A stretch of DNA of 64,000 nt from Falsigemmobacter faecalis (GCF_003863335.1 NZ_RRAZ01000002.1:1-64000); one strand, 5' to 3'; shown: positions 51,051-60,057, numbered from the stretch's first letter. The notes: generated by a model not told the origin, from the sequence alone. A program made the numbers and translations.

Positions 51051-52385
51051 ATGACAGGCGCACCCATTCGTTTTGGCCTTATGCTGCACGGGGCCGGGGG
51101 GCATATGAACTCCTGGAAGCATCCCTCGGGTCCGGCCGATGCCTCTGTGAACCTTGAGTTCTACATCAGCCAGACCCGCAAAGCGGAAGCGGCGGGCATT
51201 GCCTTTGTCTTTGTGGCAGACGGGCTTTACATCAATGAAAAATCGATCCCGCATTTCCTGAACCGCTTTGAGCCGATGACGATCCTGTCGGCCCTGGCAA
51301 CCCAGACCCGTAAAATCGGTCTCGCGGGGACGATTTCGACCTCTTATTCCGATCCTTTCACCGTGGCGCGGCAACTCGCCTCACTGGATCTGATCTCGGG
51401 CGGGCGGGCGGCCTGGAATGTGGTGACAACCCCCCTTGAGGGCACGGCGCTGAACTATTCGCGCCCGCATCCTGAACATGCGCAGCGTTATGAAATCGCG
51501 GATGAATATCTGGAGGTGACCCAGGGGCTCTGGGACAGCTGGGATGAAGATGCGGTGCTGCGCGACCGCGAAACGGGGCAGTTCTTTGACCCCGCAAAGC
51601 TGCATACCCTGAACCACAAGGGCGCCTTCTTCCAGGTCGCAGGCCCGCTCAATGCGCCGCGCTCGGCCCAGGGGCAGCCGGTGATTTTCCAGGCAGGGTC
51701 TTCTGATCCGGGGATTGCGCTGGCGGGCAAATATGCCGACGGCGTCTTTATGAACCCGATGTCGCGCGAGGAGACCGCAAAATTCACCGCCCGTATCAAG
51801 GATGCGGCCGAGGCCCATGGCCGCGCGCGCTCAGATGTGAAGACCTTTCCTGGCTTTTCGCCCATCGTCGGTCGCAGCCGCGAGGAGGCTGAGGCGAAAT
51901 ATGAAGCGATCCGCGCGCTGATCACCCTGCCGGAAGCTCTGGCCTATCTGGGGCGCTATTTCGACCACCATGACTTCAGCCAATATGACCCCGATGCGCC
52001 CTTCCCGGATCTGGGCGAGATCGGGCGGAATTCCTTCCGCTCGACCACCGACCGCATCAAGGCCGAAGCCGCGGCAGGGGGCCTGAGCCTGCGCCAGGTG
52101 GCGCTGGCCGCAGCCACGCCGAAGCCCGCCTTTATCGGCACCGGGGCCGAGATTGCGGAAAAGATTATCGACTGGGTCGACAGCGGCGCCTCGGATGGCT
52201 TTATCCTCAGCTTCCCGGTCTCGGCCGAGGGGCTGGAGGATTTCGTGACCCTGGTGATTCCGGAACTCGAAGCCCGCGGCCGCTACAGCCGCGATCTGCC
52301 AGGGGCGACTTTGCGCGATCATCTGGGGCTGCCCTATAAGGAAAGCCGCTATCAGACGGCGCGGCTCGATCTGGCTGCGGAATGA
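51051..52385 (+). CDS. NtaA/DszA-type FMN-dependent monooxygenase
   Basis: 444 residues, longer than simple LLM proteins because of the insertions typical of the NtaA/SnaA/DszA group. The diagnostic segments are GGRAAWNVVTTP, NYSRPHPEHAQRYEIADEYLEV, LWDSWDEDAVLRDRETGQFFDP, LNHKGAFFQVAGPLNAPRSAQGQPV and QAGSSDPGIALAGKYADGVF. Enzymes in this group cleave C-N or C-S bonds in chelators (NTA), dibenzothiophene sulfone or sulfonates. It needs FMNH2, probably from the flavin reductase at 59084. A bidirectional terminator follows directly. Confidence 0.9.
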   Translation: MTGAPIRFGLMLHGAGGHMNSWKHPSGPADASVNLEFYISQTRKAEAAGIAFVFVADGLYINEKSIPHFLNRFEPMTILSALATQTRKIGLAGTISTSYSDPFTVARQLASLDLISGGRAAWNVVTTPLEGTALNYSRPHPEHAQRYEIADEYLEVTQGLWDSWDEDAVLRDRETGQFFDPAKLHTLNHKGAFFQVAGPLNAPRSAQGQPVIFQAGSSDPGIALAGKYADGVFMNPMSREETAKFTARIKDAAEAHGRARSDVKTFPGFSPIVGRSREEAEAKYEAIRALITLPEALAYLGRYFDHHDFSQYDPDAPFPDLGEIGRNSFRSTTDRIKAEAAAGGLSLRQVALAAATPKPAFIGTGAEIAEKIIDWVDSGASDGFILSFPVSAEGLEDFVTLVIPELEARGRYSRDLPGATLRDHLGLPYKESRYQTARLDLAAE

Positions 52386-52387
52386 AA

Positions 52388-52410
52388 AAAGGGGGCCAGC
52401 GGCCCCCTTT
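52388..52410. terminator. Bidirectional Rho-independent terminator
   Basis: A perfect 10-bp stem (52388-52397 / 52401-52410) with an AGC loop, an A-run on the left (AATGAAAAAA) and TTT on the right. It starts 3 bp after the plus-strand monooxygenase stop and ends 2 bp before the minus-strand thiM stop codon. Confidence 0.85.
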
Positions 52411-52412
52411 GC

Positions 52413-53198
52413 TCACTCTGCCGGATCGATCAGCGACAGCTCATCCAGAAAGCGGATCGCGAAGCTGCCGGTTCCGCGCGCGCCCGAGGCGCGCTCCGCC
52501 GCACGGGCATAGATCGCATGGGCCGCGGCCACGGCGTTCAGCGGGCTCTCCGCCCCCGCCAGCATCCCCGCCATCAGCGCGCCAAGCGAGCAGCCCGCCC
52601 CGGTCACCTGGGTCAGTCTTGCGTCGCCACCGGGCACGGCGATCACCTCACGGCCATCGGTGATATAGTCAACCGGGCCTGAGACAGCGGCGATGGTGCC
52701 CAGATCGGCTGCGACTTTTTGCAGGAAGGGCAGAGCCTTGTCTGACGACAGCGTGGTATCAACGCCCTGGGCCCCGCCCTCGCCGCCCGCCAGCGCCACC
52801 AGTTCAGAGGCATTGCCGCGAATGGCGGTGGGGCGGAATTCCAGCAGGCTTTTGATCACGGCGTCATACTCTGCCGCTCCCGCGCCAACCGCGACCGGAT
52901 CGAGCACCCAGGGCACACCCGCTTCATGGGCGGCACGCGCAGCGGTGCGCAGCTGCTCATACGAGACGGCGCTCATCAGGGCCGCGCCATTGATCCAGAC
53001 CGCAGAGGCATGGGTCGCAAAGACCTTTGGCCAGTCCATCGCCGCACCAATCGCCGGGCCCGCGCCCACCGCCAGCAGCACATTGGCCGAGAGATTGGCC
53101 GCGACGAAATTCGTCAGCCCATAGCAAAAGGGCTTCAGCCGCTTCAGCCGCGCAAGCTCAGCGCGGGCTTCTGCGCTGTCCCAGGTGACCTCTTTCAT
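52413..53198 (-). CDS. thiM: Hydroxyethylthiazole kinase (ThiM)
   Basis: 261 residues. ThiM motifs are PFCYGLTNFVAANLSANVLLAVGAGPAIG (in pieces, about 25-50), VPWVLDPVAVGAG (about 95-107), RGNASELVALAG (about 130-141), ITDG and VTGAGCSLGALM, in which Cys is the conserved active-site residue. It phosphorylates 4-methyl-5-(2-hydroxyethyl)thiazole in thiamine salvage. AAGGAG lies 6 nt before ATG 53198 but directly touches ATG 53204, so the second start is preferred. No other thi genes are nearby; it is the last gene of a sulfur/amide operon. Confidence 0.87.
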   Translation of the reverse strand: MKEVTWDSAEARAELARLKRLKPFCYGLTNFVAANLSANVLLAVGAGPAIGAAMDWPKVFATHASAVWINGAALMSAVSYEQLRTAARAAHEAGVPWVLDPVAVGAGAAEYDAVIKSLLEFRPTAIRGNASELVALAGGEGGAQGVDTTLSSDKALPFLQKVAADLGTIAAVSGPVDYITDGREVIAVPGGDARLTQVTGAGCSLGALMAGMLAGAESPLNAVAAAHAIYARAAERASGARGTGSFAIRFLDELSLIDPAE

Positions 53199-53208
53199 GC
53201 TCATCTCC

Positions 53209-53589
53209 TTATGCGCCCGCCACGACGGCGGTCACTTCCAGCTCAATCTTCATCCGCGTATCGATCAGACGCACGACCTGGATCATGCTTGCCGCCGGAT
53301 AAATACCGCCAAAGGCCTTGCCATGGGCCTCTGCGAGGGCGTCCCATTCGGTCTCATCGGTCAGATAGATCCGGGTGCGCACCACGTCTTTCAGCGAGGC
53401 CCCGGCTTTGGCGAGAATGCCCTCAACCTTGGTCACGGCGCGGGCGAATTGCTCGGGGCCGGTGCCCGGCGCGCCCTCAGCAGGCAGGCCCGAGCAGCCC
53501 GAGACAAAGATCTGGCCCGCGCCCAGGGCGGCGCGGCTATAGCCCATCAGCTCTTCGTAATGGCTGCCGGTGCGGATGCGGTTTTCCAT
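53209..53589 (-). CDS. RidA family protein (YjgF/UK114)
   Basis: 126 residues. The family pattern is visible: YSRAALGAGQIFVSG early, VRTRIYLTDETEWDALAEAHGKAFGG mid, and PAASMIQVVRLIDTRMKIELEVTAV at the end, with Arg in DTRMKIELEV type position that binds carboxylates in RidA. RidA proteins hydrolyse reactive enamines/imines, and the Rut relative RutC helps in the pyrimidine pathway. It starts 1 bp downstream of the HAD gene stop (MENRIRTGSH). It lies between a HAD phosphatase and ThiM. Confidence 0.87.
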   Translation of the reverse strand: MENRIRTGSHYEELMGYSRAALGAGQIFVSGCSGLPAEGAPGTGPEQFARAVTKVEGILAKAGASLKDVVRTRIYLTDETEWDALAEAHGKAFGGIYPAASMIQVVRLIDTRMKIELEVTAVVAGA

Positions 53590-53590
53590 G

Positions 53591-54274
53591 TTACACTCTC
53601 TCACTGAAGGTCACCGGACGGGCGAGGGCGAGAAGCGCCCCGGCGCTCAGGGTGCTGAAATCTTTCACGGTCAGAACGGGTTGGTCGTCAAAGACATGGG
53701 TCCCGGTCGCAAGCGCCACGAAGGGGATGCCCAGCAACTCTGCCGTGCGCTGGTCCCAGATGCCGTCGCCCAGGATCACGGCGCGAACCGCCTCATCGCC
53801 GCAGGCCAGCGCCGCGGCGCGGGTGACGATCTCTTCGCGGCTCAGATATTCGCCCCCCGTGGCCAGGGCCGCGGCCTCAGGATCCACGCCCAGAAGCCCG
53901 AGCTTGACCTTTGCCATGCCGCGCAGACTGCCCGTGGCATAGGCCAGGGCCACATCCGGCATCCCGGAAAGATCCCGGATCAGCGCGGCGGCCCCCGCCA
54001 CTTCCGGCACGCTGCTGTGGCTGAGGTGCTCGCGCAGCGCAGCTTCATAGGCGGCGTCATAGCGGGCAAGGTCCTCAGCGGTCAGCTCGCGCTGGTGGAA
54101 GTGGCGGTAAAGCTCTGAGATCACACCGATATCGGTGTAATGTGGATAGGCGGGCCAGGGCTGAAAGGTGACATCCAGCCCGTCATCGGCCAGGATTTTG
54201 GTAATCAGACGGTGGTGCAGATCCGCCGTCTGCAACAGCGTGCCGTCGATGTCGAAAATAACCAATGTCTTCAC
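53591..54274 (-). CDS. HAD-superfamily hydrolase
   Basis: 227 residues, GTG start overlapping the amidase stop by 4 bp. Motif I is FDIDGTLLQ (about residues 7-15), with the nucleophile Asp; the cap domain follows (about 20-95); motif II ATGS is near 112; Lys is in GMAKVKLGLLG and motif IV in ILGDGIWD (about 163). It probably removes phosphate from a small metabolite, in the same pathway as the downstream kinase (ThiM). Phosphoglycolate-phosphatase-like enzymes are relatives. Substrate unknown. Confidence 0.85.
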   Translation of the reverse strand: MKTLVIFDIDGTLLQTADLHHRLITKILADDGLDVTFQPWPAYPHYTDIGVISELYRHFHQRELTAEDLARYDAAYEAALREHLSHSSVPEVAGAAALIRDLSGMPDVALAYATGSLRGMAKVKLGLLGVDPEAAALATGGEYLSREEIVTRAAALACGDEAVRAVILGDGIWDQRTAELLGIPFVALATGTHVFDDQPVLTVKDFSTLSAGALLALARPVTFSERV

Positions 54275-55662
54275 GACTGAGCCTCCGGCCAGCGAATGTC
54301 AAAACTGCGCGCGACTTCAAGATGCCGCGCAAGCCCCAGAACCCCGGCGTCATTAAAGCGCTTTCCGGCGATCTGCACCGAGACCGGCACGCCACCGTCC
54401 AGCGGATCAAAGACCGGCACCGTTGCCGCAGGCCAGCCCAATTGGTTGAACCAACAGGCAAAGGCCTGATGGCTGGCCATGCCAGGGCCTGGGTCCGGGC
54501 AAGGCAGATCGGCGGCAAAACGGCGGACCGGCAGCACCGGCGAAAGCACATAATCAAAGCGGTTTAAGAACGCATTCACCCGGGCTGAGGCGACCAGAAG
54601 CTGGTGCTGCACCTCTGCCGCAAAGATCGCGCTTTTGCCCAGCAGCTGGTCATATTGCGCGCCGATCAGCGGATGCACCCGGCCCCGGTCTGCGGGCGGC
54701 AGGCCAAAGTAATCGGCGGCGCCGATCAGCAGCATATTCCAATGCACCGCCTCATAATCTGCGGGGTTGAGGGGCAGGTCCTCGATCTCGGTGATGTCGG
54801 CGCCCGCGGCCTCCAGCAGATCGGCGGCGTGGTTGACAGCTGTCATCGTGGCGCTGTCGGTGGCATCGCCCCAGGCCGCCTCGCGCCAAAGGGCGATCTT
54901 TTTGCCCTGGATCCCCGCGTCGGGCGCGGCGCGATAGGCCCCCTCGGCCGAGAAGTGATCGCCCTCGGCATAGCGCCCAAGGGCGGCAAGGGTCAGCTCC
55001 ACCGCCTCCACATCCGCCGCCATCGGCCCGGCTGAGCGGAAGCTGCCTGCCGGATCATAGGCGATGCGCCCCTGGGTCGGCTTGATCGAGGCCAGCCCCG
55101 AAAGCGCAGCCGGAATGCGGACCGAGCCCACCATATCGGTGCCAAGCGCCACCGTCGCGGCCCCCAGCACCACCGATGGACCGGCCCCTGAAGAGGAGCC
55201 ACCGGGGCTGTCGCCGGCTTCCCAAGGGTTACCGATCTGCCCGTGATGCGAACTCAGGCCCGACATCAGCATGGCAAAATCCGGCATGGCGGTTTTGCAC
55301 AGCGCCATCATGCCGACATCGCGGGCCCGGATCACCGGCAGCGCATCATAGGTTGAGACCTTGCCCGGATGGCAGGAGGTGCCATGCCAGCGCGGCAGGC
55401 CCTTGATATGAAAGCTGTCTTTAAAGCTGATCGGCACCCCGTCGAGCGCGGACAGCGGCACCCGCCCGGCCCAGCGGCGGCTGGAGGCCGCAGCCTCAGC
55501 CAGCACCATGGCGCGGTCGAGCGACGACAGACCATTCAGCGCCGCCAGCGGCCCCTCAGCCCGGTTCAGCGCAAATTCCGCCACATCGAGCGGCGTAAAC
55601 TCGCCGCTGCGATAGCCCCGCCGCAGGGTGGCGAGATCGGGAAGCCCTTGGGTAAACGCCAT
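54271..55662 (-). CDS. Amidase (amidase-signature family)
   Basis: 463 residues. The Ser-Ser-Lys triad is readable: Lys in PISFKDSFHIKGL (about 75), the cis-Ser in GSSSGAGPSVV (about 150) and the nucleophile Ser in GTDMVGSVRIPAALSG (about 170-180). The start MAFTQGLPD gives the usual N-terminus; the frame upstream overlaps the sulfurtransferase gene. Amidase-signature enzymes hydrolyse amides to acids and ammonia. The gene is 1 bp after the sulfurtransferase stop and overlaps the HAD gene. The natural amide may arise from a monooxygenase step in the same operon. Confidence 0.9.
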   Translation of the reverse strand: MAFTQGLPDLATLRRGYRSGEFTPLDVAEFALNRAEGPLAALNGLSSLDRAMVLAEAAASSRRWAGRVPLSALDGVPISFKDSFHIKGLPRWHGTSCHPGKVSTYDALPVIRARDVGMMALCKTAMPDFAMLMSGLSSHHGQIGNPWEAGDSPGGSSSGAGPSVVLGAATVALGTDMVGSVRIPAALSGLASIKPTQGRIAYDPAGSFRSAGPMAADVEAVELTLAALGRYAEGDHFSAEGAYRAAPDAGIQGKKIALWREAAWGDATDSATMTAVNHAADLLEAAGADITEIEDLPLNPADYEAVHWNMLLIGAADYFGLPPADRGRVHPLIGAQYDQLLGKSAIFAAEVQHQLLVASARVNAFLNRFDYVLSPVLPVRRFAADLPCPDPGPGMASHQAFACWFNQLGWPAATVPVFDPLDGGVPVSVQIAGKRFNDAGVLGLARHLEVARSFDIRWPEAQS

Positions 55663-55663
55663 T

Positions 55664-56518
55664 TTACGCTCCGGCCTGAACGGGCAGGGCGGGATCGGCG
55701 CGCCAGCCCGACATGCTGTCGTCATAGATCACCACATCCTCCTGGCCGATCAGATGAAAGGCCAGCGCCAGCCCCGCCGCATTGATGCCGCCGCCGCAAT
55801 AAAGCACCGGGGCGATATCGCGGCTGAGGCCCAGATCCGCCAGTTTCTGCGGCAGGATCGCCGGATCAAGCCGCCCGTCCGCGCCCAGAAGTGAGGGCCA
55901 GGGCAGGTTCAGCGAGGTGGGGATATGGCCGCGCCGCGGATCGCTGCTGCCGTCGCCGCGAAACTGCTCTGGCCTGAGGGCGCAAAGAAGCGGGCGGGCG
56001 GGATCGGCCCCTTTGTTGACCAGGGCCAGCACCTCATCGGCACCGACGAACAGCCCCTCAGCGGCCTGCAGCGTGAAATTACCGGGGGCGATTTCTGCCC
56101 CCATGCTGGTCTCAACCGGATGACCTGCCGCCACCCAGGCCTGCAGCCCGCCGTTCAGCACCGAGACCTTCGCCAGCCCATAGCCGCGCAGCAGATACCA
56201 GAGCCGCGCCGCATAGGCACCACCAAGGCTGTCATAGATGACCACATGGCTGTCGCCCCTGATCCCGACCGCCCGCGCCGCCGCCTGCAGCTGTTCGGCG
56301 GAGGGCGCGGTAAAGGAGAACCGCGCGGCCGGGTCGGAAAACGCCTGCATCAGATCGGCAAACCGCGCGCCGGGGATATGACCTTTGGCATAACCCTCTG
56401 GCCCCGGGGCAAATTCCGTCACCCCGGTGCCGCGGTCAATTCGCGTGACCGAAGCGTCGAGCAGCACGACCTGATCCGCATGGGCGGCAAGCCAGTCAAC
56501 CTCAAGCAATGCGGACAT
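55664..56518 (-). CDS. Sulfurtransferase, rhodanese / 3-mercaptopyruvate type
   Basis: 284 residues with two rhodanese domains; the active-site loop is in the second one, YCGGGINAAGLALAF, with Cys as the sulfur carrier. In the first, HIPGARFADL and YDSLGGAYAARLWYLLRGYG are typical. The loop CGGGIN differs from the CG(S/T)GV of MST and the CRKGVT of rhodanese, so substrate preference is open. It moves sulfane sulfur to a thiol or cyanide acceptor. It lies 3 bp after the monooxygenase stop, which suggests that sulfur is a product of that enzyme's reaction. Confidence 0.88.
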   Translation of the reverse strand: MSALLEVDWLAAHADQVVLLDASVTRIDRGTGVTEFAPGPEGYAKGHIPGARFADLMQAFSDPAARFSFTAPSAEQLQAAARAVGIRGDSHVVIYDSLGGAYAARLWYLLRGYGLAKVSVLNGGLQAWVAAGHPVETSMGAEIAPGNFTLQAAEGLFVGADEVLALVNKGADPARPLLCALRPEQFRGDGSSDPRRGHIPTSLNLPWPSLLGADGRLDPAILPQKLADLGLSRDIAPVLYCGGGINAAGLALAFHLIGQEDVVIYDDSMSGWRADPALPVQAGA

Positions 56519-56521
56519 GGC

Positions 56522-57871
56522 TCAACCCTCCCGCTTTTGCGCGCGGTTCATCCATTCGTCCCGCGCGGGGCGGTGCAGGCCAAGGTTTTCGCGGGTGGTG
56601 CGCCCCTCATAGTCGGTACGGAAGAGGCCGCGGCGCTGCAATTCCGGCACGATATGTTCGGCGAAATCTTCAAAAGCGGCGGGCAGATGGGTGGCCTGGA
56701 TCATAAAGCCATCGGCGGCCCCGGCGGCCATCCAGCGCTCCATCTCATCGACGATGGTGCGCGGCGCGCCGATCATATTGCCCTCGGTGCGCGCGCCATA
56801 CCAACGGCCGATCTCGCGCACGGTCTTATTGGTGCGCCGCGCATATTCGACGACTTCTTCGTAGTGCCCCTGAACGCCGACCTCTTCGATATCGGGCAGC
56901 GGGCCGTCGAGATCATATTTCGTCAGATCCACATTGACGTGATAGGCCAGCCGCGAAAGCCCGGCCAGCGGATGGACCAGATCGGCAAAGGCCTCATGCT
57001 TCGCCTGGGCTTCGGCATCGGTCCCGCCGATCACCACGCTGGCGGCGCAGAGAAGTTTGATCTGATCCGGGTCACGGCCAAAGCGGGCGGCGCGGGCGCG
57101 CATGTCCTGGCGGAAGGCCACCGCGCTTTCCAGGCTCTCATTGGAGGAGAAGATCACATCGGCCCAGCGGGCAGCGAAATCGCGGCCGCGCGGCGAGGCA
57201 CCGGCCTGGATCAGCAGCGGATAGCCCTGGGGCGGGCGCGGCACCGACAAGGGCCCCTGGGTCGAGACATACTGACCTTTGTAATCGACCGCACGCACCT
57301 TGTCGGGATGGCCGAAGATGCCGCTTTCTTTGTCCTGGATCAGGGCGTTGTCGTCCCAGCTGTCCCAAAGCTGCGTCGTGGCCTCCAGCACCTCTTCGGC
57401 GCGGGCGTAGCGGGCGTCACGGGGGGGCAGTTTCGGCTCGCCAAAGTTCTGCGCTTCGGCATCCTGGAAAGAGGTGACGATATTCCAGCCCGCACGGCCT
57501 TCCGTGACATGGTCAAAGGTGCCAAGGGTGCGCGCCAGGTTATAGGGCTCATGATAGCCGGTCGACAGCGTCGCCGCGAGGCCGAGATGCTCGGTCACCC
57601 CCGCCATAACGCCAAGGATCGTCATCGGATCAAGGCGCGGCGTGCCCGAGCCATATTCAATCGCCGGGCGGAAGCTGCCCCCCAGCGAGCGCGGCATCGA
57701 GAGCGCATCGGGAATGAAGGCCAGATCAAACTTCGCCGCTTCCAGCACCTTTGCCACGCGGCGGTAATAATTCGCGCCGAGGAACCCCGGATCGGCATCT
57801 TTATGGCGCCAGCCGGTGGTGCCCATGGGGCCTGCGTTCATGAAAGCGGCAAGGTGGATCTGCTGGCTCAT
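56522..57871 (-). CDS. NtaA/DszA-type FMN-dependent monooxygenase 2
   Basis: 449 residues. Same group as the gene at 51051 but distinct: HLAAFMNAGPMGTTGWRHKDADPGFLGANYYRRVAKVLEAAKFDLAFIPDAL (in pieces) at the N-terminus, then GRAGWNIVTSFQDAEAQNFGEP, LWDSWDDNALIQDKESGIFGHPD, VDYKGQYVSTQGPLSVPRPPQGYPLLIQAGASPRGRDFAARWAD. It should oxidise a substrate using FMNH2. It is the first gene of the six-gene minus-strand operon (monooxygenase, sulfurtransferase, amidase, HAD, RidA, ThiM). The 176-bp gap to the LysR gene upstream contains its promoter. Confidence 0.9.
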   Translation of the reverse strand: MSQQIHLAAFMNAGPMGTTGWRHKDADPGFLGANYYRRVAKVLEAAKFDLAFIPDALSMPRSLGGSFRPAIEYGSGTPRLDPMTILGVMAGVTEHLGLAATLSTGYHEPYNLARTLGTFDHVTEGRAGWNIVTSFQDAEAQNFGEPKLPPRDARYARAEEVLEATTQLWDSWDDNALIQDKESGIFGHPDKVRAVDYKGQYVSTQGPLSVPRPPQGYPLLIQAGASPRGRDFAARWADVIFSSNESLESAVAFRQDMRARAARFGRDPDQIKLLCAASVVIGGTDAEAQAKHEAFADLVHPLAGLSRLAYHVNVDLTKYDLDGPLPDIEEVGVQGHYEEVVEYARRTNKTVREIGRWYGARTEGNMIGAPRTIVDEMERWMAAGAADGFMIQATHLPAAFEDFAEHIVPELQRRGLFRTDYEGRTTRENLGLHRPARDEWMNRAQKREG

Positions 57872-58047
57872 CGGTCACGGCCCCTCTTTATGCGGCCGCG
57901 CGAAACCCTCGTGCGGCACAACTGCGACTGCCCCGGATTACGCCCCGCGCAAGGGACAGTTCCAGAGAAAGCTTTTCGCGCCGTGATAACTTATGGAATA
58001 AGGCGTGAGAGAAGGATCCTTCTTTTTCTGCCCCGGGTTTAGAAGAA

Positions 58048-58968
58048 TTATTCCGCCCGATCCTGCGGTGTCGGCATTGCGATCGCCTCCCGTGCGACCC
58101 GCAGAAAGGCGCGAAGGGCGGGGTTTCGATCATCTTTGCGCCAGTAAAGCCCTGTCTGCCAGTCAAAACCGGGGCCTTCGCGGGAGTTTTCGATATCGCG
58201 CACAATGATGCGCTGCGGGTCGATCAGATGCGAGACCGCGGAGGCATGCATCAGGGCCACGCCGAAGCCCGCCTCAACCATCCGGAGCTGAATAAGGCTC
58301 TCATTCACCCGGTGGGTGGTCTGCGGCCTGATGCCTTTCCAGTCAAGAAAGCGCTGCACCGTCCCCTCAAACCCCGGCGCGATTGCGGGTTTCAGCCGGA
58401 TGAAGGGCTGCGCCGCCAGGGCCGGACTGTCGGGAGAGGTGATCGCCCCGCCGAGTTCGGCCGGATAGACCAGCGCCAGCCGGTCGCGTGCCACCAGACG
58501 CGCCCCTAAGTCCGGCGGCCCCGGCCAGCGCGCAAAGGCCACGTCGAGGCGCTTTTCCCGCAGCATGGGGATCTGTGCCTGAGAGGAGATATCCTCAAAA
58601 GACAGCTCCACCCCCGGATGACTTTGGCGGAAAGCCAGCAGCGCATGGGTCATCCCTTCGAGCGCCGAAAAGGTAAAGCCGATCGCCAGCCGCCCGGTAT
58701 CGCCCGAGGCCATCGACAGCCCCCGCGCCCAGACCCTTTCGGCCTCATCAATCAGCGGGCGGACCTCGCGCAGATAGGCCTGGCCGAATTCCGTCAGCTC
58801 GGTCCCCTGGCGCGAGCGGTGGAACAGCTGATGGCCAAGGATATCTTCCAGCCGCACGATCTGTTTGGACAGCGTCGGCTGGGTGATGCCCAGCACCTCA
58901 GCGGCGGTGCGGTAATTGCCAAATTCACCCAGAGTGGCGAAGGCGCGCATCAGATCAATTCGGGACAT
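58048..58968 (-). CDS. LysR-type transcriptional regulator
   Basis: 306 residues. The N-terminal winged helix-turn-helix contains RTAAEVLGITQPTLSKQIVRLEDILGHQLFHRSRQG (in pieces, about 19-55), followed by the substrate-binding domain. It is divergent from the flavin-reductase gene (115-bp gap) and upstream of the monooxygenase operon, so it probably controls one or both. Effector is unknown. Confidence 0.92.
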   Translation of the reverse strand: MSRIDLMRAFATLGEFGNYRTAAEVLGITQPTLSKQIVRLEDILGHQLFHRSRQGTELTEFGQAYLREVRPLIDEAERVWARGLSMASGDTGRLAIGFTFSALEGMTHALLAFRQSHPGVELSFEDISSQAQIPMLREKRLDVAFARWPGPPDLGARLVARDRLALVYPAELGGAITSPDSPALAAQPFIRLKPAIAPGFEGTVQRFLDWKGIRPQTTHRVNESLIQLRMVEAGFGVALMHASAVSHLIDPQRIIVRDIENSREGPGFDWQTGLYWRKDDRNPALRAFLRVAREAIAMPTPQDRAE

Positions 58969-59083
58969 GGGGCAGGGCTTCCGTTTTCTTCATATCGCAG
59001 CGCCGGGGGGGCGTCGTCCAGTGCGGCAAAGCGGTTGCGGGATTGCCGCCCTGCGCTAAGCTGCCGCAAAAAGGGGAGCGGCG

Positions 59084-59695
59084 ATGTTTTATGATTTCAG
59101 CGGAGAGGCGGCGGCGCTTGGCTATGGCATCCTCGCCAATACCGTCACGCCCCGTCCGATCGCCTGGATCACCAGCTGCGATGAGACGGGCCGGGTCAAT
59201 GCCGCGCCCTACAGCTTTTTCAACGCTATGGGGGGCCGCCCGCCGACCCTGGCCGTGGGCTTTCTGGCCGGGATCAACGGCTGGAAGGATACCGCGCGCA
59301 ATCTTCGCGAGCGGGGCGAATTCGTGGTGCATCTGGTCTCGCAGGACCTGGCGGCGGTGATGAACCAAAGCTCCGCCGGCTATCCGCCCGAGGTCTCGGA
59401 GGCAGAGGTTCTGGGCATTGATCTTCTGCCGGGTCAGCGGATTGCGACCCCCAGGATTGCCGCCGCCCGCGTCGCCTTTGAGTGCCGTCTGCTGCAGTTT
59501 GTCGAGACCGGCGCCTTTCAGGGCACCGCGGTGGCCGAAGTTCTTGGCGCGCATATCGCCGATTTCGCGATCAGCAACCCCGCGCGTGGTCATGTCGACC
59601 GCGAGGCGCTGGAGCTGATTGCGCGGCTTGATGGTCGCAGCCGCTATGCCTGCGATTTTGAGGTCTTTGACATGCCGCGCCCGGATGTGGAGTAA
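59084..59695 (+). CDS. Flavin reductase-like FMN-binding protein
   Basis: 203 residues with the split-barrel FMN-binding fold: NTVTPRPIAWITSCDETGRVNAAPYSFFNAMGGRPPTLAVGF (in pieces, about 17-60) is highly characteristic, with KDTARNLRERGEFVVHLV after it. It supplies reduced FMN, which the three luciferase-like monooxygenases of this island require. It is divergent from the LysR gene, with no reductase elsewhere in the island, so it is the natural partner of those enzymes. A degraded region follows. Confidence 0.9.
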   Translation: MFYDFSGEAAALGYGILANTVTPRPIAWITSCDETGRVNAAPYSFFNAMGGRPPTLAVGFLAGINGWKDTARNLRERGEFVVHLVSQDLAAVMNQSSAGYPPEVSEAEVLGIDLLPGQRIATPRIAAARVAFECRLLQFVETGAFQGTAVAEVLGAHIADFAISNPARGHVDREALELIARLDGRSRYACDFEVFDMPRPDVE

Positions 59696-60057
59696 TCGAA
59701 GTCATCTCCCCTGGCAACATTCATCATAAATAATTGATTTATATAATATTTAAGGCGTGAAAGTCGATGTTGATTTACTGAAGCACCCATTCTGCACAGA
59801 CGTAACGAGCATCGAAATATCTGCGCCGGAGAAAGAAAAAGGCGGCCCCAGGGACGGCCTTTCCGATGGTGGTTGTCAGCGGCGAACGAGCCGGAACTTC
59901 CCTCAGACGTTTTTGGGACTTTGGCTCCCGGATCCGCCTGAAGTCTCTGGCTCAGACCGGCCCCGCGCGCCGCCAAATCCAGGGCGCCAAGGGCGCAGCT
60001 GTGTGACCCCAGGGTTTGATGGTGCGCTCTTTTCGGGGAAGGGAAGGATGCCCCGTG

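Noticed and set aside
52388-52410. Small RNA gene
   Set aside because: The perfect stem with A/T flanks exactly between convergent stops is explained by a bidirectional terminator.
55925-58042. A 705-codon open frame on the plus strand
   Set aside because: It lies fully opposite the sulfurtransferase and monooxygenase genes, whose motifs are complete. Its translation is rich in Gly, Arg, His and Gln with no family signature, as expected for antisense reading of GC-rich DNA.
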